A stretch of 64,000 bases of DNA from Gammaproteobacteria bacterium (GTDB taxonomy: Bacteria; Pseudomonadota; Gammaproteobacteria; Steroidobacterales; Steroidobacteraceae): the NCBI GenBank assembly GCA_028293745.1, contig JAQGOF010000127.1, positions 1 through 64,000 on the forward strand, written 5' to 3'. The notes beneath the pieces are model-generated. The model searched no databases. It was not told where the DNA came from and was given only the letters and a program-made list of their open reading frames with translations. The position numbers and the translations under genes are program-made. Positions 1 through 9,282 of this stretch are shown here, piece after piece. Every line of letters starts with the position of its first letter. Position 1 is the stretch's first letter.

Positions 1-2
1 AT

Positions 3-155
3 GCCCGGGATCTGCTCGGCGGCGCCGGCATCAGCGCCGAGTACGTCCCCATCCGCCACATGCTCAACCTGGAAAGCGTCATCACCTACGAAGGCACCGA
101 GACCATCCATCAACTCACCATCGGACGCGAGCTGACAGGCATCAACGCTTTCTGA
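3..155 (+). CDS. acyl-CoA dehydrogenase, glutaryl-CoA dehydrogenase-like (3' end only)
   Basis: Only the last 50 residues are in the window; the gene starts to the left. The fragment carries the C-terminal acyl-CoA dehydrogenase signature: a LLGGAGIS segment, then [17 protein letters not shown], whose Glu in YEGT is the usual position of the catalytic base in this subgroup, then a GREL-TGI-AF ending. The GI-x-AF terminus and the LGG-GIS segment resemble glutaryl-CoA dehydrogenase, a flavoprotein that oxidises and decarboxylates glutaryl-CoA to crotonyl-CoA. The fragment is too short to exclude another acyl-CoA dehydrogenase. It converges on iorB and overlaps its 3' end by 46 bases. Because the neighbours form an aromatic CoA pathway, it may act in the lower part of that route; this is inference. 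Confidence 0.8.
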   Translation, partial: ARDLLGGAGISAEYVPIRHMLNLESVITYEGTETIHQLTIGRELTGINAF

Positions 156-1705
156 GCCGAGCATTCTGAGGCGCACGCCGGGTGACTCGCCGCACCCAGC
201 GCGCTGATCTCGCGACGCAGAGTCACCCCTTCCTCATCCGCCAACGCCGCCTCGATCAGCCGCGCCAACACGGTGCCGCCATCCGACCTGGCTGCCAGCA
301 AGTCAACCTGCTCCAACAACGTCGAGAAGTTCCGCCATCCGCGCTCGTACGTCTCGCCGTATCCCTTGACGAGACGCTGTGCCTTGGCTAACTCCACCGC
401 GACCAGGTAATTGTCGGCGCCCAAACCCTCCATGCGGGCCAGCCAGGCTTCGATGCGGGCATTCTCCTCGTGGAAGCGCAAAGTCCCGCGCCGCCACCGT
501 TTCAATCCGCCCAGCATGTACAACATCAGGAAGCCGCTCAGGGTGCGTGTCCTGATCTGCCGCCCGGCGGTGAAATTCGCCAGCCACCGCCTGACCCGGG
601 GCGAGCCCAGAATCCAGGTACCCAGCCCAGCCGGCATCGTTCCGGCAATCTCCTCCACCCGCGGCTTCACGAACTCCGTGATGCCGAACAACTGACCGGG
701 TTCCGCGCGAATCTCGTCTTGCACCCGCGCGAATCGCGAACCGCGCGTCTTGAGATCTGCAACCCGAATGGTGTCTTCGAACGTCATCCACAATGCCAGA
801 CTGCGGGCTGTTGCCTGCAATAACGCGTACGAGCTCGCATCCGCCCAGAGGCGCGCCTCGAGAGCAGCGATGCGTTCCACGCGATCCAGGTAGACATCCG
901 CATAAGCAGGGTCCTGATAATCCAGCGTACGACGCGCCCCTTCCAACACGACAGGTTGTACCGCGGCCGGTAGTCGTCTGATGCGTTCCAGCAAGGGCTG
1001 CAGTACCGGTGTGCGGGCCTGCGTCGGCACTTCCTGCGACAACGCGCTCTTAACCTTTCCGGTGAATCCGCTATCGCCCCGCTGAGCGCGCTGACAGGCA
1101 TCCTCAAACGCCGCAAGATTCGTCGCGACCGCGATCCCGCTTTTCTTGATGGTCTCCTGGAAGTTCGTCTTGCGAAATGGCAACACGCCGGCGCCGCACA
1201 GAGCGCCCAGCAGGACCGAGCTGATCACGCTGTGATTGCGTTCCGCCGTTTCCTCCATGTCGAACAGGACCGCACGTTTTGCCTGGCTGCGCACGAGGTC
1301 CGTCAATCCTTCCGCATCCGCCGCTCCGCGACCCATCGCGCTCTTTTCGGCAATGGCGTAAGTGCGATGCGTGGAGGCAATGAGCGTGGTACGGTCGGGA
1401 GTCACCAGGCCGCGTTGGATTGCGCGGCCAGCCTCGGCGAGCTCAGATGCAATGACACAATCCACGTCGCCGGGAACCGGCATCAACGCCATGACGGGCG
1501 CGCGCCCTGCCTGCTCGGCAAGCGTACGCGGAAAGAACTCCAGGTAGTAGATTGTCGCGCCCGTGCGCTGAGCGACCCCGGGTACCGAGGTGGACTGCGC
1601 GATATAACCTTCCGCCTCGGCGATCTCGATGAGCCAGTCAGCGAGAACACCGCCGCCCTGCCCTCCAAGGGCCGCGATCGTGAGCTTGATCGGTCGCTCG
1701 GCCAT
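110..1705 (-). CDS. iorB: indolepyruvate oxidoreductase, beta subunit
   Basis: Protein of 531 residues. The N-terminal third is the gamma-type domain of 2-oxoacid:acceptor oxidoreductases, with the glycine-rich [12 protein letters not shown] segment near residues 14-25. A long C-terminal extension (roughly 200-500) is typical of the large IorB form in proteobacteria. It pairs with the alpha subunit just upstream (18-base gap) to decarboxylate an aryl 2-oxoacid to the aryl-acyl-CoA. In known family members the substrates are indolepyruvate and related arylpyruvates. Context (isatin-hydrolase-like gene upstream, 2-aminobenzoyl-CoA-type oxygenase divergent) raises the possibility that the real substrate is isatinate. 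The start ATG at 1705 begins [15 protein letters not shown]; its 3' end overlaps the convergent acyl-CoA dehydrogenase gene. Confidence 0.88.
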   Translation of the reverse strand: MAERPIKLTIAALGGQGGGVLADWLIEIAEAEGYIAQSTSVPGVAQRTGATIYYLEFFPRTLAEQAGRAPVMALMPVPGDVDCVIASELAEAGRAIQRGLVTPDRTTLIASTHRTYAIAEKSAMGRGAADAEGLTDLVRSQAKRAVLFDMEETAERNHSVISSVLLGALCGAGVLPFRKTNFQETIKKSGIAVATNLAAFEDACQRAQRGDSGFTGKVKSALSQEVPTQARTPVLQPLLERIRRLPAAVQPVVLEGARRTLDYQDPAYADVYLDRVERIAALEARLWADASSYALLQATARSLALWMTFEDTIRVADLKTRGSRFARVQDEIRAEPGQLFGITEFVKPRVEEIAGTMPAGLGTWILGSPRVRRWLANFTAGRQIRTRTLSGFLMLYMLGGLKRWRRGTLRFHEENARIEAWLARMEGLGADNYLVAVELAKAQRLVKGYGETYERGWRNFSTLLEQVDLLAARSDGGTVLARLIEAALADEEGVTLRREISALGAASHPACASECSAQKALMPVSSRPMVS

Positions 1706-1723
1706 AGTGTGCTTCGATAGCCT

Positions 1724-3889
1724 CTAGAGTGCGTAGCGGAGTCGATTTCGCTCGCTGCGCCTTTGTAAACTGCCGATCACAGCGGACCGCACGGCGTTCG
1801 CGAAGCGATCCCACCGCGATGGGTTGTAAACCAACTCCGCGCGATAGAACGACGGGCACAGCACCGCCGCGTGCGCCACCTCGCCGCAAACGCCGCACCC
1901 GACACAACTATTGTCAACGTGGGCCACCGGATCGGTGCGCAAAGGATCCGGATTTTCCTTCACCGTCAGTGACGGACAGCCCGACAGGCGAATGCACGAG
2001 TGGTCTCCGGTACACGTATCCGGGTCAACCCCGAAACGCTCGCGAACGACGCGCTGGCCCTCCTTGATCGCCTTTCGCATGAGCGGTTTCACACGCCGCT
2101 GGCGGTTCAGCATGCATTCGCCATCGGCGACAATGACCTTGGGACCCCGAAATGGCGTGCTCAGCGCCTCGCGGAGCAGCTTCAGCGTTCCCTGCATATC
2201 GTATGTATGCGTCCGCCTGACCCATTTGACGCCAACACCCTTTACGGCATCGACGATCGAGTTGTTACCCTGTCGGTGCTCGTTAGCGGCGCGGGAAGAT
2301 GGAATGTCCTGTCCGCCAGTGGCCGCCGCGTAACCGTTATCGATGATGACGGTCAGATCGTCATGCTTGTTGAAGACGGCATTGCCGATTCCGCTGGTCA
2401 ATCCGTTATGCCAGAAACCACCGTCGCCCATGATGGATACTGCGCGCTTGCCGCCGTCCGTCCCGAACGCAGACGCACCCGCAGCGCCCAGGCCGTAGCC
2501 CATTATGCTGTTGCCCATGTTGAATGGCGGCAAGGTCGCGAAGGAATGACAGCCGATGTCCGCGCTGATGTGCAGCGGACCGGTTTCCTTCTGCAGGATC
2601 TTCATGGCTGCGAAGAATGGCCGCTCGGGACAGCCGGTGCACAGCCCCGAGGGCCGCGCAGGCACCAGGGCCGCAAGCTTGGCAGCAGCTTCCGCCGAAA
2701 CTGCAGGCTTGCGCGCGGGCACCGCTGCCTTGCTACCGGCCGCCAACTGCGCAGCCCATTGGTCGATGAATGCGCCAATGCCTTTGCGCAGCGCATCAAC
2801 CGTGTATTCACCGAACCGGGGCAGGACTTCCTTGCCGACTATCCGGGTGCTCAGGTCGTGCTGGTGAAGAATCTGGGTCGCGGCCTGCTCGATGAACTCC
2901 GGCTGCCCTTCTTCGACGATCAGTACCGCGCGCTTGCCGCTGCAGAACTGCACCCACTCCGCGGGTACGAGCGGATAGGTTGCATTCAATACATACAGTG
3001 GAATGCTGCTGTTGCCGAACGTATCGGCGCAACCCAGCAGTTCCATCGCACGCAGCGTATTGTTGTAGAGACCGCCCTGCAGAACGATGCCGATTGCCTG
3101 TGTCTCGGCTCGTCTTTCGCCGTCGATCAGCTCATTCAGCCCCGTTTCCGCAATGAAGCGGATGGCGGCCGGCAAGCGCTTCTCGATCTTTTCCTTCTCC
3201 TGCGCATACGTGGACGGTGGAAGAATGATCCGACTATAGTCACGTGAAGGAGCGGCCAGCGCATCGGCCGCCGAAAACGACGGCTTGCGGTTGTTCCTGG
3301 TGAAGAACCGGCCGTAAACGTGACAGGCCCGGATGCGCAGCATCAACATCACCGGCGTGTTGCTGGCTTCCGAGAGCTCGAAGGCCTTTTCGACCATGCG
3401 CGTGATGGCCGGCAACTGCGGCCGCGGATCGAGCAGCCACATCTGCGATTTCATCGCAAACGCATGCGTCCTCTCCTGCATGATGCTGGCGCCTTCGCCA
3501 TAATCCTCGCCGAGGATGATGAGCGCTCCCCCCTTCACGCCCGAAGAGGCGAGATTCGCGAGTGCATCGGACGCTACGTTCGTTCCAACAGTGGACTTCC
3601 AGGTGACGGCGCCGCGTAGCGGATAGTTGATCGACGCAGAGAGCATTGCCGCGGCAGTCGCCTCGGAAGCGCTGGCTTCGAAGTGCACCCCGAGCTCCTC
3701 GAGGATGCTCTGCGCGTCGGCGAGCACATCCATGAGGTGCGAAACGGGTGCGCCCTGATAGCCGCCGACATAGGCGACACCGGACTGCAACAGCGCCTTG
3801 GTAACGGCCAGAATTCCCTCACCGTGGAATTCCTCGCCCTCACCCAGGCGCAGTGTCTGGACTTCCTTGGCGAATGAGCGCTCGGCCAT
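1724..3889 (-). CDS. iorA: indolepyruvate ferredoxin oxidoreductase, alpha subunit
   Basis: Protein of 721 residues, the thiamine-diphosphate subunit. An N-terminal pyrimidine-binding domain is followed by the central region. The thiamine-diphosphate motif starts at GDGGFWHNG (about residue 488) and runs to VIIDN (about 519). The C-terminus is a ferredoxin-like domain with cysteines at about 626, 632, 638 and a second group C-x2-C-x2-C-x9-C-P at 662-678. The family oxidatively decarboxylates arylpyruvates with CoA. It is the second gene of a three-gene leftward unit: cyclase, iorA, iorB, with gaps of 28 and 18 bases. The first iron-sulfur motif shows only three cysteines in C-x5-C-x5-C-P spacing, which differs from a standard two-cluster ferredoxin. 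Substrate assignment beyond aryl 2-oxoacid is open. Confidence 0.9.
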   Translation of the reverse strand: MAERSFAKEVQTLRLGEGEEFHGEGILAVTKALLQSGVAYVGGYQGAPVSHLMDVLADAQSILEELGVHFEASASEATAAAMLSASINYPLRGAVTWKSTVGTNVASDALANLASSGVKGGALIILGEDYGEGASIMQERTHAFAMKSQMWLLDPRPQLPAITRMVEKAFELSEASNTPVMLMLRIRACHVYGRFFTRNNRKPSFSAADALAAPSRDYSRIILPPSTYAQEKEKIEKRLPAAIRFIAETGLNELIDGERRAETQAIGIVLQGGLYNNTLRAMELLGCADTFGNSSIPLYVLNATYPLVPAEWVQFCSGKRAVLIVEEGQPEFIEQAATQILHQHDLSTRIVGKEVLPRFGEYTVDALRKGIGAFIDQWAAQLAAGSKAAVPARKPAVSAEAAAKLAALVPARPSGLCTGCPERPFFAAMKILQKETGPLHISADIGCHSFATLPPFNMGNSIMGYGLGAAGASAFGTDGGKRAVSIMGDGGFWHNGLTSGIGNAVFNKHDDLTVIIDNGYAAATGGQDIPSSRAANEHRQGNNSIVDAVKGVGVKWVRRTHTYDMQGTLKLLREALSTPFRGPKVIVADGECMLNRQRRVKPLMRKAIKEGQRVVRERFGVDPDTCTGDHSCIRLSGCPSLTVKENPDPLRTDPVAHVDNSCVGCGVCGEVAHAAVLCPSFYRAELVYNPSRWDRFANAVRSAVIGSLQRRSERNRLRYAL

Positions 3890-3917
3890 CTTCGGTGACC
3901 CACCTTGTTCTAACGAT

Positions 3918-4706
3918 TCAGGCCGGCACCAGCGCCAACACGCGCAGCGGGCTGCCGGAGCCGTTGACGATCTTCAATGGAGGCGCAAACACCACAGCCC
4001 CGACCGGAGGCAATTGATCCAGGTTGGTCAAACTGGCCAGCCCGAATTTGTTGGAGCCGTGCATGATGGTATGGCACGGGAACGTCGGATCGAACCGGTA
4101 CGCCTGGCCGGCGTCCGTGCCGACAGTCTCGACGCCCACTCCGAGAATGTCGCGCTCCTTGGCAAGGAAGGGTACGCACTTCGGATCGAACCCCGGGGTG
4201 TGGGATCCGTCGGCGCCTGCATTCAGATAGGCCGCGGCGCCCTTGCGTTGCGACCAGTCAGTCCTGATCAGCACCCAGGCATGTGCGGGAATGCGCCCAT
4301 GCCGGCTCTCCCACTCCTCGACCACCTCGCGTGTCAGGAGGAAATCCGGATCGGCTTTCGCCTTGGCCGCAACATCGATGACGCAGGCCGGGCCAATGAA
4401 CCGGTCGACCGGGATGTTGTGCGTCGCGTTGTTGGCGTAATCCTTGCCCGTAACCCAGTGAATGGGGGCATCGAAGTGCGTGCCGGTGTGCTCGCCACAT
4501 TCGATATTGTTCCAGTACCAGGCAGGTCCCCGCTCGTCATACCGCGAGATTTCCTGAAGTGCGAACGCCTTCGAGTTCGCGAAAGGGGGCGGCAGCTGGA
4601 TGACCGGTGTCGCAGGCTCCAGTGGGACGGTCAGGTCGACTACCCGAATCCCCCCGCCGACGATGCCACCGACCAGTTGTGCCAAGGTTTGAAGAGAAGT
4701 GCTCAT
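3918..4706 (-). CDS. cyclase-family metal hydrolase, isatin hydrolase-like
   Basis: Protein of 262 residues in the cyclase / kynurenine-formamidase superfamily. The metal-site motif H-T-G-T-H-F-D-A-P-I-H spans residues 73-83 (His73, His77, Asp79, His83). It is preceded by an aromatic segment, RGPAWYWNN, at 59-67. That segment with the following CGEHTGTH and a later ETVGTDAGQA is, from memory, the pattern of isatin hydrolases, manganese enzymes that open isatin to isatinate. Kynurenine formamidase is the main alternative. The start ATG at 4706 has GGAAG five bases upstream; a longer open frame upstream lacks homology. It leads the iorAB unit and is divergent from the monooxygenase operon, so it likely supplies the aryl 2-oxoacid used next. 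Confidence 0.72.
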   Translation of the reverse strand: MSTSLQTLAQLVGGIVGGGIRVVDLTVPLEPATPVIQLPPPFANSKAFALQEISRYDERGPAWYWNNIECGEHTGTHFDAPIHWVTGKDYANNATHNIPVDRFIGPACVIDVAAKAKADPDFLLTREVVEEWESRHGRIPAHAWVLIRTDWSQRKGAAAYLNAGADGSHTPGFDPKCVPFLAKERDILGVGVETVGTDAGQAYRFDPTFPCHTIMHGSNKFGLASLTNLDQLPPVGAVVFAPPLKIVNGSGSPLRVLALVPA

Positions 4707-4736
4707 GAGTCTTCCGGGTGAGGGTCGTGAGGTCAA

Positions 4737-4772
4737 AGAATAATTGACACTTGAAGTACTTGGCAATATAAC
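4737..4772. promoter_or_regulatory. overlapping divergent promoters with shared palindrome
   Basis: Rightward: TTGACA at 4744-4749, a 17-base spacer, and TATAAC at 4767-4772, a near-consensus sigma-70 promoter for the monooxygenase operon. Leftward: TTGCCA reads from 4766 to 4761, and 17-18 bases further is TTATTC/TATTCT (4743-4737), a weaker promoter for the cyclase-iorAB unit. The two -35 boxes face each other and form the arms of an imperfect palindrome, TTGxCA...TGxCAA (4744-4766), with AAGTACTT (4754-4761) inside. One bound regulator could block both; the MarR protein encoded at 7949 is the obvious candidate. The sequence match is observed; regulation is inferred. Confidence 0.7.
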
Positions 4773-4845
4773 ATACGGCCGATGCTGGTGCCTATGATAG
4801 TGATATAGCGCTGGCGATATGGCTGCAACGAGGGGAACTGCCAGG

Positions 4846-7149
4846 ATGAGGCGAATCGTGTGCCTGGGCGGCGGCCCTGCCGGACTGTACGCCGCTATTC
4901 TGCTGCGCAAGGCGCTGCCGTCGGTACGCGTCGAAGTATACGAGCGGAACCGGCCCGACGACACTTTCGGCTGGGGAGTGGTCTTTTCCGATGAGACCAT
5001 GGGGAATTTCCAGGCCGCGGACCCCGAGACGCACGCCTCCATCCTTGCCAGCTTCCACCATTGGGACGACATCGCCATTCATTTTGGTGGCCGCCGCTTC
5101 ATGAGCGGAGGTCACGGTTTCGCTGGCATCAGCCGCAAGCGGCTGCTGAACCTGCTCCAGGAGCGGGCACGGGAGCTGGGCGTGCAGCAGTCCTTCCAGC
5201 ACGAAGTGGCCCCCGAGATGGGCCCCGAGATGAACAATATGGCCGCCTTTGAGGACGCCGATCTCATCATCGCGGCGGACGGCATCAACAGCCGGACCCG
5301 CAACGCCAATCCGGGGATCTTCGAGCCCAATGTCGATGTGCGGAAATGCCGTTTCATCTGGCTGGGCACAACCCAGAAATTCGATGCCTTCACCTTCGCC
5401 TTCGAACAGACGGAGCATGGTTGGTTCCAGATCCATGCGTATCAGTTCAGCAAGGATCTCTCGACAGTGATCGTCGAGACGCGCGAAGAGACCTGGAAGG
5501 CTCACGGGTTGGATCGCGCGAACACGGCGCAGTCCATCACCTTCTGCGAAAATCTCTTTGGCCGGTACCTCGGCGGTCACCGCCTGCAGAGCAACGCGAA
5601 TCACCTACGCGGCTCTGCTTGGCTGAATTTCAACCGGGTGACATGTAAGAAGTGGCATCACGGAAGGACCGTCCTTATCGGGGATGCCGCGCACACCGCA
5701 CATTTCTCCATTGGCTCGGGTACGAAGCTGGCCATGGAAGACGCCATCTCCCTGGTAAAGCACATCAGTGCGACGAACGATCTCGATGCCGCGCTCGGGG
5801 CGTATCACAAGGAACGTAACGTCGAAGTTCTCAAACTCCAGAGCGCCGCGCGCAATCGGATGGAGTGGTTTGAGAACGTTGCGCGCTATGTCCACCTGCC
5901 ACCTGAGCAATTTGCCTACAGCCTGCTGACCGGGAGTCAACGTATCGGTCATGAGAACCTGAAGCTGCGAGATCCCAGTTTCGTTGAAAGCTACGAGCGC
6001 TGGCTCGCGGGACGTGACGGTGCGGATGGACCCCGTCCGCCCATGTTCCTACCGTTCAAGCTACGGGGCCTGGAGCTCGCCAATCGCATCGTGGTGTCGC
6101 CGATGGCTCAGTACTGTGCGAAAGACGGTGTTCCGGATGACTGGCACCTCGTTCACTACGGCCATAGAGCGCTCGGCGGAGCTGGCCTCGTCTACACCGA
6201 GATGACCTGCGTTTCTCCGGAGGGCCGCATAACTCCCGGCTGCACGGGCCTGTGGAATGAGACACAACGGGATGCATGGAAGCGGATCGTGGAATTCGTA
6301 CGCCGCAACTCGCCCGCGAAGTTTTGCCTACAGTTGGGGCATTCCGGACGGAAAGGCTCCACGCAGGTCGGGTGGGAGAGCATGGACTACCCGCTTCCGC
6401 AGGGTAACTGGCCGATCTACGCGCCCTCGCCCATTCCTTATTATGAGGGCATCAGCCAACGGCCGCTCGAAATGACTCGCTCCGACATGGACAAGGTACG
6501 GGAAGATTTCGTCCGTGCGACTCGCCTTGGGCTGCAGGCGGGCTTCGATATGCTCGAGCTGCACATGGCACACGGGTACTTGCTTGGCTCGTTCCTATCT
6601 CCGCTGACCAACGTACGTACCGATGAATACGGCGGCAGTGTCGAGAACCGGCTGCGATTCCCGCTGGAGGTGCTCGAGGCAGTCAGGCATCAGTGGCCTG
6701 CTGACAAGCCGCTGTCGGTGCGCATCTCGGCGACTGACTGGGCCGAAGGTGGTTTGAGCGATGAGGATGCGCTGACCATCGTTCGTGCGTTCCGTGCCGC
6801 TGGCATCGACATGGTCGATGTGTCCACGGGGCAGACAGTCCCGTCGCAGAAGCCGGTGTATGGCCGCATGTGGCAGACACCCTTTGCCGATAAGATCCGC
6901 AACGAGATCGGCATCGCCACGATGGCCGTGGGCAACATCTACGAATGCGATCACGTCAATTCCATCATTGCGGCTGGACGGGCGGATCTGTGCGCGATCG
7001 CCCGCCCCCACCTGGCGAATCCGGCCTGGACCCTGGAAGCGGCCGCCAGCCAGGGCTATCGCCCGCAGTGGTGGCCGAAGCAGTATCTGTCGGGTAAGAG
7101 CCAGCTCGAGCGCAACTTCGAGCGCACGGCACAAGGGGGCCAGGTATGA
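4846..7149 (+). CDS. 2-aminobenzoyl-CoA monooxygenase/reductase type fusion (salicylyl-CoA 5-hydroxylase/oxidoreductase)
   Basis: Two enzymes in one chain of 767 residues. The N-terminal half is a class A FAD monooxygenase: a Rossmann [10 protein letters not shown] segment, a [11 protein letters not shown] segment, and [14 protein letters not shown] for the flavin ribityl site. The C-terminal half, from about residue 390, is an Old Yellow Enzyme-like NADH:flavin oxidoreductase ([11 protein letters not shown], later [10 protein letters not shown]). This order matches 2-aminobenzoyl-CoA monooxygenase/reductase of Azoarcus evansii, which hydroxylates and then reduces anthraniloyl-CoA to a non-aromatic oxo-cyclohexene acyl-CoA. 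Databases often name homologues salicylyl-CoA 5-hydroxylase. I chose ATG 4846 ([10 protein letters not shown]) because GAGGGG lies 10 bases upstream; ATG 4819 has no ribosome site. It overlaps the next gene by ATGA. Confidence 0.85.
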   Translation: MRRIVCLGGGPAGLYAAILLRKALPSVRVEVYERNRPDDTFGWGVVFSDETMGNFQAADPETHASILASFHHWDDIAIHFGGRRFMSGGHGFAGISRKRLLNLLQERARELGVQQSFQHEVAPEMGPEMNNMAAFEDADLIIAADGINSRTRNANPGIFEPNVDVRKCRFIWLGTTQKFDAFTFAFEQTEHGWFQIHAYQFSKDLSTVIVETREETWKAHGLDRANTAQSITFCENLFGRYLGGHRLQSNANHLRGSAWLNFNRVTCKKWHHGRTVLIGDAAHTAHFSIGSGTKLAMEDAISLVKHISATNDLDAALGAYHKERNVEVLKLQSAARNRMEWFENVARYVHLPPEQFAYSLLTGSQRIGHENLKLRDPSFVESYERWLAGRDGADGPRPPMFLPFKLRGLELANRIVVSPMAQYCAKDGVPDDWHLVHYGHRALGGAGLVYTEMTCVSPEGRITPGCTGLWNETQRDAWKRIVEFVRRNSPAKFCLQLGHSGRKGSTQVGWESMDYPLPQGNWPIYAPSPIPYYEGISQRPLEMTRSDMDKVREDFVRATRLGLQAGFDMLELHMAHGYLLGSFLSPLTNVRTDEYGGSVENRLRFPLEVLEAVRHQWPADKPLSVRISATDWAEGGLSDEDALTIVRAFRAAGIDMVDVSTGQTVPSQKPVYGRMWQTPFADKIRNEIGIATMAVGNIYECDHVNSIIAAGRADLCAIARPHLANPAWTLEAAASQGYRPQWWPKQYLSGKSQLERNFERTAQGGQV

Positions 7150-7934
7150 CTTCGAGCTCCGAATCGTCACGGCTTGCGGGCCTGCATGCGGTTGTCACCG
7201 GTGCGAACCGCGGAATCGGTGCGGTCATCGCCGCTGCGTTGGCAGCCGACGGCGTGCGCGTGTCCTTGCTGGGACGTGACGCGAGAACTCTCGAGCGGGT
7301 CGCACAGGAGTTGGGGGATTCACGCGCACTCGCGCTCACGACGGATGTGACCGACTCCACATCGGTCCGGAGTGCATTCGCTGCAGCACGCGAGCGCTTC
7401 GGCCCGATACAGATCCTGATCAACAACGCCGGCCAGGCTGCGAGCGCAAAGTTCACCGAAACCGACGAGGCGCTCTGGAACAGGTTGATTGCGGTCAACC
7501 TGAACGGCACGTATTTGTGTTCCCGGCAGGCCGTTCCCGACATGTTGCAAGCTGGATTCGGGCGGATCGTCAACATGGCGAGCATCGCCGGGCTGCGGGG
7601 AGCCCCGTATATTTCGGCCTATGTCAGCTCGAAGCACGCCGTCATAGGCCTGACGAGATCGTTGGCGTTGGAATACGCCGCGCGCAACATCACGGTGAAT
7701 GCAGTCTGCCCGGGCTATGTGGACACGGACATGGTCAAGAACGCGATTGCTAACATCGTGAGCAAGACAGGGCGCAGCGAGAGCGAAGCGCTTGCTGCGC
7801 TCGTTTCGGGCAATCCGCAGCGGCGCCTGATCGAGCCGCGCGAGGTTGCCGACACCGTAATGTGGCTGTGCCGGCCCGGCTCGGAGAGCGTGACCGGCCA
7901 GAGCATCGCACTGGCTGGTGGCGAAGTGACTTGA
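7146..7934 (+). CDS. short-chain dehydrogenase/reductase
   Basis: Protein of 262 residues of the classical SDR fold. Visible are the cofactor motif GANRGIG, the NNAG motif, a catalytic Ser in NMASIAG and the Y-x3-K pair in [10 protein letters not shown]. The pattern resembles 3-hydroxyacyl and 3-hydroxybutyrate dehydrogenases that use NAD(H). It is translationally coupled to the monooxygenase/reductase gene through an ATGA overlap, so it very likely acts on a CoA-bound intermediate after ring reduction, for instance oxidising or reducing a ring hydroxyl or keto group. The exact step cannot be read from the sequence. Confidence 0.85.
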   Translation: MTSSSESSRLAGLHAVVTGANRGIGAVIAAALAADGVRVSLLGRDARTLERVAQELGDSRALALTTDVTDSTSVRSAFAAARERFGPIQILINNAGQAASAKFTETDEALWNRLIAVNLNGTYLCSRQAVPDMLQAGFGRIVNMASIAGLRGAPYISAYVSSKHAVIGLTRSLALEYAARNITVNAVCPGYVDTDMVKNAIANIVSKTGRSESEALAALVSGNPQRRLIEPREVADTVMWLCRPGSESVTGQSIALAGGEVT

Positions 7935-7948
7935 GAAGGGGGAAACAA

Positions 7949-8461
7949 ATGTCGAAGGACAAGAGCACGCTCAAGCTGGTCGAGCCGCACGTGGATGCGG
8001 AAACCCGGGTGCATGACGATCATCACCTGTCGGTGCGGCTGTGGCTGCGCATGTTGAGTTGCACCAACCGCATCGAGAATTTCGTCCGCCAGAACCTGCA
8101 GGCCAATTTCGATACCACGCTGCCGCGATTCGACCTCATGGCACAGCTCGAGCGCGCCCCGCAGGGTCTGAAGATGAGCGAGCTGTCGCAGCGCATGATG
8201 GTCACGGGCGGCAATGTCACCGGCATCACGGACGGGCTGGAGAAAGAAGGCCTGGTAGTCCGCGAGGTGGATCCGGCCGACCGGCGCGTGTTCCGGGTGA
8301 AGCTGACGCCGGAGGGACAGAAGCAGTTCCGGCGCATGGCGGCCGAGCACGAGCAATGGATCATCGGATTGTTCGATGGCATGAGCTTGAAGCACAAGAA
8401 TCAGCTCGCCGAGCTGTTGGGCGATCTGAAGCGCCACATCAGCCAGTCATCCGAAGGGTAA
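7949..8461 (+). CDS. MarR-family transcriptional regulator
   Basis: Protein of 170 residues with a winged-helix MarR core. The recognition helix region reads [20 protein letters not shown], and the wing is [13 protein letters not shown]. The acidic-basic N-terminus of about 30 residues is common in MarR proteins that control aromatic-CoA operons (such as the BadR, CouR and HcaR groups), many of which respond to an aryl-CoA thioester. It lies inside the operon with a purine-rich ribosome site (GAAGGGGGAA) upstream of ATG 7949. Its probable target is the shared palindrome between the divergent promoters near 4744-4766, giving feedback control of both units. Target and ligand are inference. Confidence 0.88.
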   Translation: MSKDKSTLKLVEPHVDAETRVHDDHHLSVRLWLRMLSCTNRIENFVRQNLQANFDTTLPRFDLMAQLERAPQGLKMSELSQRMMVTGGNVTGITDGLEKEGLVVREVDPADRRVFRVKLTPEGQKQFRRMAAEHEQWIIGLFDGMSLKHKNQLAELLGDLKRHISQSSEG

Positions 8462-8474
8462 GGGCTGCGTAACC

Positions 8475-9278
8475 ATGGCTGACTTCAATCCCGCACATTT
8501 TCAGTGGCGTCAGGAGGGCCGGGTGGGTGTCATTACACTCAACCGTCCCGACCGCAAGAATCCGCTGACGTTCGAATCGTATGCTGAGTTACGGGATTTG
8601 TTCCGCGCACTAATCAAGGTGGACGATGTCCGGGCCATCGTCCTGACCGGGGCGGGCGGCAACTTCTGCTCCGGCGGCGATGTGCACGAGATCATCGGGC
8701 CGCTCACGAAGATGAACTATCAGCAGTTGCTGGATTTCACGCGCATGACCGGCGACCTGGTCAAGGCAATGCGCCATTGTCCGCAGCCGATCGTGGCGGC
8801 CGTCGATGGAGTGTGTGCAGGTGCCGGTGCAATTCTCGCAATGGCATCCGACCTTCGTCTCGGGACAGCCCGGACGAAGACAGCCTTCCTGTTCACGCGT
8901 GTCGGTCTCGCCGGATGCGACATGGGCGCCTGCGCCCTGTTGCCCCGGATCATCGGTCACGGCCGCGCGTCCGAGCTGTTATTCACTGGCCGGTCAATGT
9001 CCGCTGACGAGGCAGCGGCGTGGGGCTTTTTCAATCGGATTGTTGCGGCCGAGAGCGTGTTGGATGAGTCGTTGCAACTCGCTGCCGAACTTGCTACGGG
9101 TCCGACATTTGCGCACGCAATGACCAAGAAGATGCTGCACGCGGAATGGGACATGTCCGTGGATGAAGCGATCGATGCGGAAGCCACGGCGCAGGCCATC
9201 TGTATGCAGACCGAGGACTTTGGCCGCGCGTACCGCGCGTTTGCGGCCAAGCAGAAGCCGCAATTCGAGGGAAATTGA
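8475..9278 (+). CDS. enoyl-CoA hydratase/isomerase family protein
   Basis: Protein of 267 residues with the crotonase fold. The oxyanion-hole segment GNFCSGGD and the second one, [17 protein letters not shown], are present. Of the two catalytic glutamates of true hydratases, the second aligns with Glu in RASELLFTG. The first is not evident: the segment [18 protein letters not shown] has Thr or Arg there and places an Asp (in GCDMG) near the active site instead. It could therefore be a hydratase with altered chemistry or a hydrolase that opens the reduced ring, as crotonase-fold ring-cleaving enzymes do. It is 13 bases after marR and 4 bases before the acyl-CoA dehydrogenase gene, in one operon. 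Confidence 0.85.
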   Translation: MADFNPAHFQWRQEGRVGVITLNRPDRKNPLTFESYAELRDLFRALIKVDDVRAIVLTGAGGNFCSGGDVHEIIGPLTKMNYQQLLDFTRMTGDLVKAMRHCPQPIVAAVDGVCAGAGAILAMASDLRLGTARTKTAFLFTRVGLAGCDMGACALLPRIIGHGRASELLFTGRSMSADEAAAWGFFNRIVAAESVLDESLQLAAELATGPTFAHAMTKKMLHAEWDMSVDEAIDAEATAQAICMQTEDFGRAYRAFAAKQKPQFEGN

Positions 9279-9282
9279 AACC

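Noticed and set aside
2000-3247. 415-residue open frame on the plus strand opposite iorA
   Set aside because: It shows no family motif and follows the codon bias of the clear iorA reading on the other strand.
4819-4845. ATG 4819 as start of the monooxygenase fusion
   Set aside because: No ribosome site; ATG 4846 is preceded by GAGGGG and starts right at the Rossmann motif.
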